DNA from: Streptomyces sp. Ag109_O5-10 | GTDB taxonomy: Bacteria > Actinomycetota > Actinomycetes > Streptomycetales > Streptomycetaceae | Reading direction: 5' to 3' | Assembly: GCF_900105755.1 (NCBI RefSeq) | Contig: NZ_FNTQ01000001.1 | Span: 4,650,001-4,714,000, forward strand | Length of the DNA: 64,000 nt | Notes under the pieces: generated by a model | What the model was told of the DNA's origin: nothing | The model's database searches: none | What the model saw: only the letters and a program-made list of their open reading frames with translations | Part shown: in pieces, positions 24,431-31,267 of the stretch | How positions within the stretch are numbered: the stretch's first letter is position 1 | Layout of the letters: each line of letters begins with the position of its first letter | Made by a program: the position numbers and the translations under genes

Positions 24431-24466
24431 AACGCAAAACCCCGACCGCACCGGCGGCCGGGGTCT
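24431..24466 (-). terminator. Terminator after the DLW-39 gene
   Basis: On the reverse strand ACCCCGGCCG and CGGTCGGGGT form a stem with TTTGCGTTTT following. The stem ends are at 24439-24444 and 24459-24464. Confidence 0.75.
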
Positions 24467-24488
24467 CAGTGTCGTCTGTAGTCGGTAC

Positions 24489-24617
24489 TCACGAACCCGT
24501 GGGCACGGAGTCAGTCGCCTCCGTCCACAGATCCTGCTCGGCGCGATCCGCCTGGATCTGGCGGTACACGAGGAGCCCGCCGATGGCGGCCAGTGCGACC
24601 AGGAGAAGCTTCTTCAC
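24489..24617 (-). CDS. DLW-39 family small protein
   Basis: A 42-residue protein beginning VKKLLLVALAAIGGLLVYRQ, with a single membrane helix and the conserved DLW near its C-terminus (AEQDLWTEATDSV). It belongs to the DLW-39 family, named from that motif and its typical size, known only from actinobacteria. GTG start with GAGG 8 bases upstream. The longer frame to 24848 upstream has no coding character. Function unknown. Confidence 0.85.
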   Translation of the reverse strand: MKKLLLVALAAIGGLLVYRQIQADRAEQDLWTEATDSVPTGS

Positions 24618-24967
24618 CGCGCGACCTCGTCTCTTCCTTGACGTAGGGGACCTCTGGCGCCCGACTATACACACCGACCGATATCGATCGGTGACCTGGC
24701 ATCCGACCCTCAACTCCGGTCCGCCGCAAGGCGTTGCCCAAGGTCGGACCGCTCCGATCGGAGGGTGATCACACCTCCACGGACGGTTACTTTGCTCCGT
24801 CTCGCCCGCCTTCAGGGCCTTTCTTGGGATTTTTCCCACGCCATGCACCCATCCGTGTGGTGTTCATCGGAACATCGACGCGCCACAGGCCGACGTCCCC
24901 CACTTCGCGAGCCCCATACACATCATGAGGAAAGTACGCAAATCGCCCAACCCGAAAGTGAGGGGCC
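24618..24967. other. Intergenic region with three palindromes
   Basis: A noncoding 350-bp stretch between divergent genes. It holds a near-perfect 20-bp palindrome centred on ATAT at 24673-24692 (one mismatched pair), the perfect 12-bp palindrome CTCCGATCGGAG at 24752-24763, and the imperfect palindrome GAGGGTGATCACACCTC at 24761-24777 overlapping it. These could be operators for an unidentified regulator of the secreted-protein gene downstream. Confidence 0.5.
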
Positions 24968-25309
24968 ATGGCCAGGAACTCCAAGGTCATGAAGCTGTGG
25001 ACCGCCATCGTCACCGCCTTCCTCGCGCTGTGCACGGCGCTCGGATTCGTCTCCGCCACCACCGCCGCCGCGGTACCGCAGACCGAGACCCCGCGCAACA
25101 GCACCGGCGAAGACCACGACACGGACCGGGTGACGATCCCGGCACAGACACACTGGCTCTGGTCCCAGGCAAGGTCCCTCCCGCCCACGATGAAGCAGCG
25201 GATCCGGGCCGAGGCCCACGGCAAGACCCCCAGCTGCCGGCACCGCCCCCTGGACACCACCGAGTCGGAGACCACGGCAGAACCCCCCGCCGCACCGCTC
25301 GACTGCTGA
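24968..25309 (+). CDS. DUF6344-like small secreted protein
   Basis: A 113-residue protein with an N-terminal signal peptide or anchor (about 6-34, MKLWTAIVTAFLALCTALGF region, ending TTAAA) and a short mature part. A conserved SLPPTMKQRIRAEAHGKTPS segment near residue 70 resembles Streptomyces DUF6344 proteins. ATG with GAGG upstream. Function unknown. The label rests on recollection of the family motif. Confidence 0.7.
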   Translation: MARNSKVMKLWTAIVTAFLALCTALGFVSATTAAAVPQTETPRNSTGEDHDTDRVTIPAQTHWLWSQARSLPPTMKQRIRAEAHGKTPSCRHRPLDTTESETTAEPPAAPLDC

Positions 25310-25316
25310 TCCCACA

Positions 25317-25413
25317 GGAACAGAAGTCACGGAAGTAACAGACGTAACTGACATAGCAGGCGTAACAGAAGCAATGTAAGTAACAGAAGCAGCAGAAGTA
25401 ACAGACGGCTCGG
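25317..25413. repeat. Degenerate 9-bp tandem repeat of unusually low GC
   Basis: Ten or more 9-base units around GTAACAGAA / GTAACAGAC run head to tail, with drift. GC content is near 45 percent by eye against above 70 percent around it. Read forward the units would encode V-T-E/D triplets interrupted by a TAA; on the other strand they give a leucine-rich run. No gene is supported here. Confidence 0.75.
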
Positions 25414-25553
25414 ACGCAACGGCGCAGGGCGACTTGCGTACGTACCAGCGCCTACTGCGACACAGACCCGCGACGGGATCGACCCGGCCGCGGGTCTCCG
25501 CACGCCCGGGACTCGACTCATCAACATCTCTTGAGGAGTCGTAGCCTGATCAT

Positions 25554-26342
25554 GTGCCCAAGGCGTACGAGGAGATCGCCGACGACCTCCGCCGCTCCAT
25601 CAGGCAGGGCGAGCGCGAGCCCGGCGCCCAGCTGCCCTCCGAAGCGGAGCTGGCCCGGTACTACCGGCGCAGCGTCCCGACGATCCAGAACGCGCTGCGG
25701 CTGCTCAGCGCGGAGGGACTGATCGACAAGCGGCACGGCCGCGGCACGTTCGTACGCCGGCCACGCACCCGCGCGGTCCGCGACAACGAACGGCACCAGT
25801 GGGAGAAGGACCGCGCCCTGATGCCGGAGGCCACCCGGGCCGAGACGGGTGCGACCGAGCGCGAGACCGGCCTGGTCATCGACGACCTGGTCTTCTACGC
25901 CCGCTACCGCGAGCTGGCCGCGCCCGGCGACCTCGCCGGCGCGTTCGGCGTGCCGGAGGGCACCGTGCTCCTGGAGCGCACCTACCGGACCAGGCACGCC
26001 GCCGAGACCGCCCCCTTCAGCCTGGTGACCTCCTACCTCGTCCGCGAGATGGTCGCGGCCAACCCGGACCTCCTGGACGAGGCCAACGAACCCTGGCCCG
26101 GCGGCACCCAGAACCAGCTGCACACCGTCGGCATCGAGGTCGACCGCGTCGAGGAACGCTTCACCGCCCGGCCGCCGACGCCGGAGGAGGCCCGGGAGCT
26201 GGACCTGCCGGCCGGCACCTCGGTGATCCTGCTGCGCAAGACGTCGTACGACACCCACGACCGCATCGTCGACATCACCGCCGTCACGCTCCCCGGCGAT
26301 CGCACCGAACTGCTCTTCACCACACGTCTGGAAAGGTGGTGA
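25554..26342 (+). CDS. GntR/HutC-family transcriptional regulator
   Basis: A 262-residue repressor-type regulator. The winged HTH (about 1-70) has the family pattern YEEIADDLRRSIRQGE, LPSEAELARYY, VPTIQNALRLLSAEGLI and the wing GRGTFV. The C-terminal part (about 100-255) is a UTRA ligand-binding domain (VLLERTYRT, VTSYLVREM, ILLRKTSYD). The ligand is unknown. The only start is GTG at 25554 with no well-spaced Shine-Dalgarno, so it may be leaderless. The glycosyltransferase gene follows within 8 bp and is probably co-transcribed. Confidence 0.9.
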   Translation: MPKAYEEIADDLRRSIRQGEREPGAQLPSEAELARYYRRSVPTIQNALRLLSAEGLIDKRHGRGTFVRRPRTRAVRDNERHQWEKDRALMPEATRAETGATERETGLVIDDLVFYARYRELAAPGDLAGAFGVPEGTVLLERTYRTRHAAETAPFSLVTSYLVREMVAANPDLLDEANEPWPGGTQNQLHTVGIEVDRVEERFTARPPTPEEARELDLPAGTSVILLRKTSYDTHDRIVDITAVTLPGDRTELLFTTRLERW

Positions 26343-26350
26343 GTGCTGCC

Positions 26351-27100
26351 GTGACCCGGCGCATCACCGTCGTCACCGCGGTCCACGCGCCGTCGGCCCG
26401 CTTTCTGCCCGAGGCCCACACCTCGCTGTGCGCGCAGCGGCTGCCGGACGGCTGGGAGTGGGAGTGGCTGATCCAGGAGGACGGACACGGCGAAGAGGTA
26501 CACGGCTACGTCCCCGACGACGCGCGGGTGTCGTTCCGGCAGGGCCGCGCCGGCGGTCCCGGGGTCGCGCGCACCATGGCGCTGGCCCGGGCGCAGGGGC
26601 CGTACGTCAAGGTCCTCGACGCCGACGACCAGCTGCCTCCGGGTGCGCTGGCCCGTGACCTGGCCGCACTGGAGGCCCGCCCGGACCTCGGCTGGGCCAC
26701 CTCACGGGCTCTGGACCTGCTGCCGGACGGCTCCACGACCGGTTTCCCGGGCGACCCGGAGGAGGGACCGATCGAGCGCGGGACCGTGCTCGGCCACTGG
26801 ACGGCGAACGGCTTCCGCGCCCAGGTCCACCCGGCCACCCTCTTCGTCCGCCGCGAGCTGCTGCTGGCCCTCGGCGGCTGGATGGCGCTGCCCGCCTCCG
26901 AGGACACCGGGCTGCTGCTCGCCCTCGACGCCGTCAGCCGGGGCTGGTTCTCGGCGGAGGTCGGGCTGCTCTACCGCAAGTGGGAGGGCCAGGTCACCGG
27001 CCGCCCCGCCCACACCGACCCGGTGGAGCGGGAGACCCGCATGACGGTCGTGGCGGCCCGGGCCCGGGCGCTGGCGGAGCTCGGGTGGCGGTACGGGTGA
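26351..27100 (+). CDS. Family 2 glycosyltransferase
   Basis: A 249-residue GT-A fold glycosyltransferase without membrane segments. VTRRITVVTAVHAPSARF is the nucleotide-binding N-terminus, LIQEDGHG and ARAQGPYVKVLDADDQLPPGAL carry the DxD metal-binding motif (about 80-84), and GGWMALPASEDTGLLLAL holds the usual ED catalytic-base motif. The sugar donor and acceptor are unknown. Start: GTG at 26351 with GGTGAG upstream; GTG at 26339, overlapping the GntR stop, is the alternative. It converges on the FkbM gene. Confidence 0.88.
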   Translation: MTRRITVVTAVHAPSARFLPEAHTSLCAQRLPDGWEWEWLIQEDGHGEEVHGYVPDDARVSFRQGRAGGPGVARTMALARAQGPYVKVLDADDQLPPGALARDLAALEARPDLGWATSRALDLLPDGSTTGFPGDPEEGPIERGTVLGHWTANGFRAQVHPATLFVRRELLLALGGWMALPASEDTGLLLALDAVSRGWFSAEVGLLYRKWEGQVTGRPAHTDPVERETRMTVVAARARALAELGWRYG

Positions 27101-27140
27101 CCTACGGCTGTACGGCGGTACGACCGTGCTGCCGGGTCGC

Positions 27141-28130
27141 TCACAGGGTCGCCGCGTCCACCCGCGAGAACACCAGGTCGCTCTCCTCGGTCACCGGGCG
27201 GTCCCAGCGGACCGGGACCACCGGTTCGCCGTACAGGGCGCGCGGGTAGCTGTCGGCCGCGTAGCTGTTGGCGAGCCGGTAGACGTGGTAGCCGGCGTCG
27301 GTCATGGTGCGCAGCAGGTCGTCCGCGGAGTCGCCCAGCTGGGCCATCCGCTCGGGGGTGACCTCGACGGTGATCTCGGCGTCCGGGCGGAGCTTCCCCA
27401 GCAGCGGGGCGAGCCCGCGCACCACCGCTCCCTCGGCGCCCTCCACGTCGATCTTGACGACCCGTGCGGTCTCGACCTCCTCCGGCCGGAGGAGGTCCGG
27501 CAGCGGCACGGCCTCGATGTCGAAGCTGGACTCGGCCGGGCCGTCCCACGGGACGATGCTGTTGGCGCCCATGTTGCGGGAGCTGGCGAGCACGAAGGTC
27601 AGGGTGCGGTGGGCGTCGGAGACGGCGGCGTTGACCGCGCGGATGTTCCGGCAGCCGTTGAGCGCGCTCTGCTGTTCGAGGCGGCGGTGGAAGGCGGGGG
27701 AGGCCTCGACGGCCACGACCCGGCCCCGCTCCCCGACCAGCCGGGAGGCGAGGACGCTGAAGACGCCGATGTTGGCGCCGACGTCGACGAAGCAGTCCCC
27801 CGGCGCCAGCCGGCCGCGCAGCCAGCGGGTCATGTGCGGTTCCCACACCCCGAAGAGGTACAGGTAGCGCTGGATGAGGTCCTGGGTGTCGACCGCGAAC
27901 CGGTCGCCGGCGAGCGTCTCCACGACGCGCCGCCGGGGGTGGTCGCGCAGGTAGGGGTTGAGCGCGCGGGTCGCGAGGGTCTTGCCCCAGGGGCCCGGGA
28001 AGTCGCGGACGTAGCGGCGGCCGAGGGTCGCCAGGAGTTCGGTGAGTGGGCCGGCTTCGGCGAATCGGCCCGGTTCGGCGAATCGGTTCGGTTCGGTGAG
28101 TCGGTTCGGTTCGATGGGGGCGGTGCTCAT
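27141..28130 (-). CDS. FkbM-family methyltransferase
   Basis: A 329-residue SAM-dependent methyltransferase. The central FkbM domain has DCFVDVGANIGVFSVLASRLVG-type motif I (about 122-140), VVAVEASPAFHRRLEQQ, VNAAVSD, and VKIDVEGAE (about 228-236). FkbM enzymes O-methylate sugars or polyketides. The N-terminus contains an 18-bp-based repeat giving EPNRLT/EPNRFA/EPGRFA and looks disordered. Its ATG is 3 bp after the ferredoxin stop, so it is the last gene of the amidohydrolase-ferredoxin-FkbM operon. Confidence 0.9.
   Translation of the reverse strand: MSTAPIEPNRLTEPNRFAEPGRFAEAGPLTELLATLGRRYVRDFPGPWGKTLATRALNPYLRDHPRRRVVETLAGDRFAVDTQDLIQRYLYLFGVWEPHMTRWLRGRLAPGDCFVDVGANIGVFSVLASRLVGERGRVVAVEASPAFHRRLEQQSALNGCRNIRAVNAAVSDAHRTLTFVLASSRNMGANSIVPWDGPAESSFDIEAVPLPDLLRPEEVETARVVKIDVEGAEGAVVRGLAPLLGKLRPDAEITVEVTPERMAQLGDSADDLLRTMTDAGYHVYRLANSYAADSYPRALYGEPVVPVRWDRPVTEESDLVFSRVDAATL
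28049..28112 (-). repeat. In-frame 18-bp tandem repeat in the FkbM gene
   Basis: Three and a half copies of an 18-bp unit (CGGCGAATCGGTTCGGTT and variants) encode hexapeptides of the form EPNRFA at the N-terminus of the methyltransferase. The length class equals that of the repeat at 613-701. Confidence 0.75.
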
Positions 28131-28133
28131 CCG

Positions 28134-28352
28134 CTAGTCGGTGACCCTTCGGCCGTTGATCCGGATCGCCTGCGACGGGCAGCGTTCGGCGATGTCCCGG
28201 ATCAGCTCGTCGCCGTCCCCGGGTTCCTCCCCGTACTCCTCGCGTCCGGGCAGGACGAAACCGTACCCGTCCTGGAAACCGAACACGGCGGGTGCCCGGA
28301 AGGCACACTCACCCGACCCATAACAGACGTCGGCGTCGACGGAGACCTTCAT
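28134..28352 (-). CDS. [3Fe-4S]-type ferredoxin
   Basis: A 72-residue single-cluster ferredoxin, MKVSVDADVCYGSGECAF at the start. Cysteines at about 10, 16 and 59 (CYGSGEC and CPSQAI) with a non-cysteine in the second position indicate a 3Fe-4S cluster, as in ferredoxins that feed cytochromes P450. No P450 or ferredoxin reductase lies in the window. It is 49 bp downstream of the amidohydrolase gene and 3 bp upstream of the FkbM gene. Confidence 0.9.
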   Translation of the reverse strand: MKVSVDADVCYGSGECAFRAPAVFGFQDGYGFVLPGREEYGEEPGDGDELIRDIAERCPSQAIRINGRRVTD

Positions 28353-28401
28353 GGGAGGTCCCCTGCCCAGCCGGGGACCCGCTGAACCGGGGCCGCCCCT
28401 G

Positions 28402-29613
28402 CTAGGTGAACGGCAGCTCCAGCATCCGGATCGCGTTGCCGCGCAGCAGCTTGTAGGCGATCTCGGGGTCCAGGCCGCCCACGTGCTCCTGGGCCACCCG
28501 CTTGGTCTCCGGCCAGGTCGAGTCGACGTGCGGGTAATCCGTCTCGAAGGTCGCGTTGTCCACGCCGACCGTCTCGATCGCCTCGATGCCGTGCCGGTCC
28601 CGGAAGAAGCAGCAGAAGATCTGCCGGTAGTAGTACGTCGAGGGCGGTTCGGGGATCAGGTCCTTCACCCCGCCCCAGGCCCGGTGCTCCTCCCAGACGT
28701 CGTCGGCGCGCTCCAGGGCGTACGGGATCCAGCCCATCTGACCCTCGCTGTACGCGAGCTTCAGCCGGGGGAACTTCACCAGGACCCCGGAGAAGAGGAA
28801 GTCCATCATCGACGCCATGGCGTTGTTGAAGCTGAGCGAGGCCTGGACGGCGGGCGGCGCGTCGGGCGAGGCGGCCGGCATCTGCGAACTGCTGCCGATG
28901 TGCATGTTGACGACCGTCCCGGTCTCCTCGCAGGCCGCGAAGAACGGGTCCCAGTAGCCGGTGTGGATGGACGGCAGGCCCAGGTAGGTGGGGATCTCGC
29001 TGAAGGTGACCGCCCGGACGCCCCGCTCGGCGTTCCGCCGGATCTCGGCGACGGCCAGGTCGATGTCCCAGAGCGGGATCAGGCAGAGCGGGATCAGCCG
29101 GCCGCCGCTGTCCCCGCACCACTCCTCGACCATCCAGTCGTTGTAGGCGCGGACACAGGCCAGCGCGACCTCCTTGTCGTCGGCCTCGGCGAAGGTCTGC
29201 CCGCAGAAGCGGGGGAAGGTGGGGAAGCAGAGGGAGGCCTCGACATGGTTCATGTCCATGTCCTTGAGGCGTTCCTTCGGGTCCCAGCAGCCGGGCCGCA
29301 TCTGCTCCCGGGTGATGCCGTCGAGCGTCATCTCGTCCCGCGAGAAGCCGACGGCCGCGATGATCCGCTTGTACGGGAAGAGCAGGCCCTCGTACTCCCA
29401 CCAGTCGGTGGTCTGGCCCGCGGGGTCGGTGGTGAAGCGGTACTTGCCGCCGACGTAGGCGAGTTCACCGATGCCAGCGGTGAAGGGCTTGGGCCCCTTG
29501 TCGCGGTACTTGCCCGGCAGCCACCGCTCGAAGAGGTGGGCGGGCTCGATCACGTGGTCGTCCACGCTGATCACCCTGGGCAGATCCTGGGTGCCGGTCG
29601 CGTTCTCTGCCAT
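28402..29613 (-). CDS. Amidohydrolase-family (ACMSD-like) metal-dependent hydrolase
   Basis: A 403-residue TIM-barrel protein of the amidohydrolase_2 group, which includes decarboxylases such as ACMSD. VISVDDHVIEPAHLFERWLP carries the first metal-binding motif, in D-H-x-x-E form. LCFPTFPRFCGQTF and VRAYNDWMVEEW are typical core segments. HIGSSS (about 265) gives a metal-binding histidine, and ETDYPHVDSTWP near residue 365 gives the catalytic aspartate with a histidine. The substrate is unknown. ATG at 29613 follows AGGGGG; the frame extends to 29679 without a better start. It is first in the operon and faces a palindromic operator. Confidence 0.88.
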   Translation of the reverse strand: MAENATGTQDLPRVISVDDHVIEPAHLFERWLPGKYRDKGPKPFTAGIGELAYVGGKYRFTTDPAGQTTDWWEYEGLLFPYKRIIAAVGFSRDEMTLDGITREQMRPGCWDPKERLKDMDMNHVEASLCFPTFPRFCGQTFAEADDKEVALACVRAYNDWMVEEWCGDSGGRLIPLCLIPLWDIDLAVAEIRRNAERGVRAVTFSEIPTYLGLPSIHTGYWDPFFAACEETGTVVNMHIGSSSQMPAASPDAPPAVQASLSFNNAMASMMDFLFSGVLVKFPRLKLAYSEGQMGWIPYALERADDVWEEHRAWGGVKDLIPEPPSTYYYRQIFCCFFRDRHGIEAIETVGVDNATFETDYPHVDSTWPETKRVAQEHVGGLDPEIAYKLLRGNAIRMLELPFT

Positions 29614-29647
29614 GCCTACCCCCTGCTGCCTGCGGAGTTCCGAAATT

Positions 29648-29666
29648 ATCTGACGGTCCATCAGAT
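29648..29666. promoter_or_regulatory. Putative TetR-type operator, amidohydrolase side
   Basis: A 19-bp near-palindrome, ATCTGACGG T CCATCAGAT, 35 bp upstream of the amidohydrolase start. It shares CTGACGNNCCRTCAGAT with the site at 29825-29841. Confidence 0.6.
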
Positions 29667-29824
29667 CAGCCGTCGGCATTCAGGCTAGGCCCAGGAGCCC
29701 GCACCAGCAAGGCCCGCCGCACCCCGCTCCCCGCACCAGCAAGGGCCGCCGCGCCTCGCCTCCCACACCTCGCCCGGAGTTCGCTCCGCCCTCCCTCTTG
29801 CGACGCACGCCACCTTCCGCTGAA

Positions 29825-29841
29825 CTGACGAACCGTCAGAT
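29825..29841. promoter_or_regulatory. Putative TetR-type operator, DoxX side
   Basis: CTGACGAACCGTCAGAT contains a perfect inverted repeat (CTGACG-AAC-CGTCAG) and lies 34 bp upstream of the DoxX gene. With the site at 29648 it brackets the divergent promoter region. Confidence 0.6.
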
Positions 29842-29874
29842 AGTTGTTCCAGGGGGTTCCGGGGAGGGTGCGGG

Positions 29875-30324
29875 ATGCGATCAGCCTTGCTGAACGGTGC
29901 CGAATGGTTCGCGGTGCTCCGCATCGGGCTCGGTCTGTGGTGGCTGGAGAGCTGGCGGCACAAGGACAAGAAGCAGTGGTTCGGCGGCGGAGGCATCCGG
30001 TGGGCGGCCGGTGTCGCCGAGAAGCACCGCTGGCCTGTGGTCCGGCGGGGCTTCGACACCGTCGTCGCGCCACGCCCGCGGCTGATGGCCTACGTCGTGG
30101 CCTACGCGGAGCTCGCCCTCGGCCTCGGACTGACGGCCGGCTTCCTCACCCCGATCGCGCTGGTGGCCGGGTTCCTGCTCAACCTGATCTACCTGGTCCT
30201 CATGATCCACGACTGGGCGGAACAGGGGCAGAACCTGATGATGGCCCTGATCTCCCTGGCCGGCCTGTTCGCGATGAACTGGCAGACCTGGTCCGTGGAC
30301 TCGGCACTGGGACTGTTCGGCTGA
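29875..30324 (+). CDS. DoxX family membrane protein
   Basis: A 149-residue protein of the DoxX/DUF417-like superfamily with four membrane helices; the second to fourth are clear at about 66-84, 87-108 and 121-138. FAVLRIGLGLWWLESWRHKD near the N-terminus carries the charged family motif. DoxX proteins are linked to redox balance and thiol homeostasis. ATG with GGAGG 7 bases upstream. It is divergent from the amidohydrolase operon and appears to share its operator. Confidence 0.88.
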   Translation: MRSALLNGAEWFAVLRIGLGLWWLESWRHKDKKQWFGGGGIRWAAGVAEKHRWPVVRRGFDTVVAPRPRLMAYVVAYAELALGLGLTAGFLTPIALVAGFLLNLIYLVLMIHDWAEQGQNLMMALISLAGLFAMNWQTWSVDSALGLFG

Positions 30325-30444
30325 CCGACGGGAGCCTCCGCTGCGGGCGCCCTCGGAAAGGGCACGGAGAACTGCGCGCCCAACCCCCACTCACCCGCAG
30401 CGACCCACCGCCCTCATCACGGCACGCCCACCGAGGAGGCACAG

Positions 30445-30924
30445 ATGACGACCGACCCCTCGACGTTCCCCTCCGGCACCCCCTCGGCGGAAACCCTGAG
30501 AACGATGCACGTGGCCCGCGCCCACAGCGCCTACGAGCGTGCGGTGGCCGCCTGCCGCCACGCGAAAATCGCTCCCGACGCCGCCCAGACCGTACCGACC
30601 AGTCCCGTCGGCCGAGCCGCGAACGCCCTCCGGCTGTCGGCCCAGTCGCTCAGCGCCCTGGCCGGCACCGCACCCGACCCGGCGGCGGACGCCCGCTGCG
30701 CCCGCAACGCCGCCGCCACCGCGGCGCTGGCCGCACAGGTGGCCGCCGCCCAGGACGACCGCCCGCAGACGGCCGCGGCCCTGCGCGCGGCCCTCACCGC
30801 GTCCCAGGCGGCCGCGACGGCGGCAGGCGGCACCGCGGCCGGACAGGACCCGGCTCTGAACGCGAAGGCCGACGACGCGGAGGAAGGGGCGGTCGCGGCG
30901 GCACGCACCGCGGGCTGGATGTGA
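30445..30924 (+). CDS. Alanine-rich hypothetical protein
   Basis: A 159-residue, very alanine-rich cytoplasmic protein with long predicted helices (ARCARNAAATAALAAQVAAA region) and three or four cysteines. The ATG has GAGGAGG close upstream, and GC3 bias supports coding. No family recognised. It follows doxX on the same strand after 120 bp and ends at a large hairpin. Confidence 0.65.
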   Translation: MTTDPSTFPSGTPSAETLRTMHVARAHSAYERAVAACRHAKIAPDAAQTVPTSPVGRAANALRLSAQSLSALAGTAPDPAADARCARNAAATAALAAQVAAAQDDRPQTAAALRAALTASQAAATAAGGTAAGQDPALNAKADDAEEGAVAAARTAGWM

Positions 30925-30930
30925 TCCCGT

Positions 30931-30978
30931 GCCGTTCGGCACCGGTCCCTCCCCACGTGGGGACCGGTGCCGAACGGC
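30931..30978 (+). terminator. Large hairpin after the alanine-rich gene
   Basis: A 19-bp perfect stem (GCCGTTCGGCACCGGTCCC at 30931-30949 and its complement at 30960-30978) with a 10-base loop. No T-run follows, so it may be a Streptomyces-type U-less terminator. Confidence 0.7.
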
Positions 30979-31267
30979 GCGGGAGGTGCGGGACCGCCCC
31001 TGCGGCCGGAGGCCGACTCAGGGACGGGAGCAACTCGCGTCCTACGGCCGCTCCGGCGGAAGGCCTCCGGCCGAAGGTGACCGAGAACGTGCGGTGCCGT
31101 GAGCTGTCTCTGCGGATGCTGAGCTGGTCGGCCGGTCGGGGCGACCCCCGACCACCGCGTTGCTGCGGCGAAATCCTGCCAGCCGAGGGGCCCGTATGAG
31201 GAGGGCATGACCTCCGGTCCAGGGCTTCGCCGCAGGTCAGCCATATAAAGTGGGTTTTCCGGTCCGG
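30979..31267. other. Leader region of the STAND-WD40 gene
   Basis: Noncoding. It holds a 12-bp inverted repeat (CGGCCGGAGGCC at 31003-31014, complement at 31062-31073) and an AT-rich ATATAAAG just before the gene at about 31243. Nothing else was recognised. Confidence 0.45.

Noticed and set aside
25327..25527. Reverse frame with a leucine-rich run over the 9-bp repeat
   Set aside because: Low complexity produced by the repeat; no start context or family resemblance.
20068..31267. Biosynthetic gene cluster (glycosyltransferase, FkbM, ferredoxin)
   Set aside because: No synthase, P450, transporter or resistance gene accompanies them; the genes form two or three small unrelated units.
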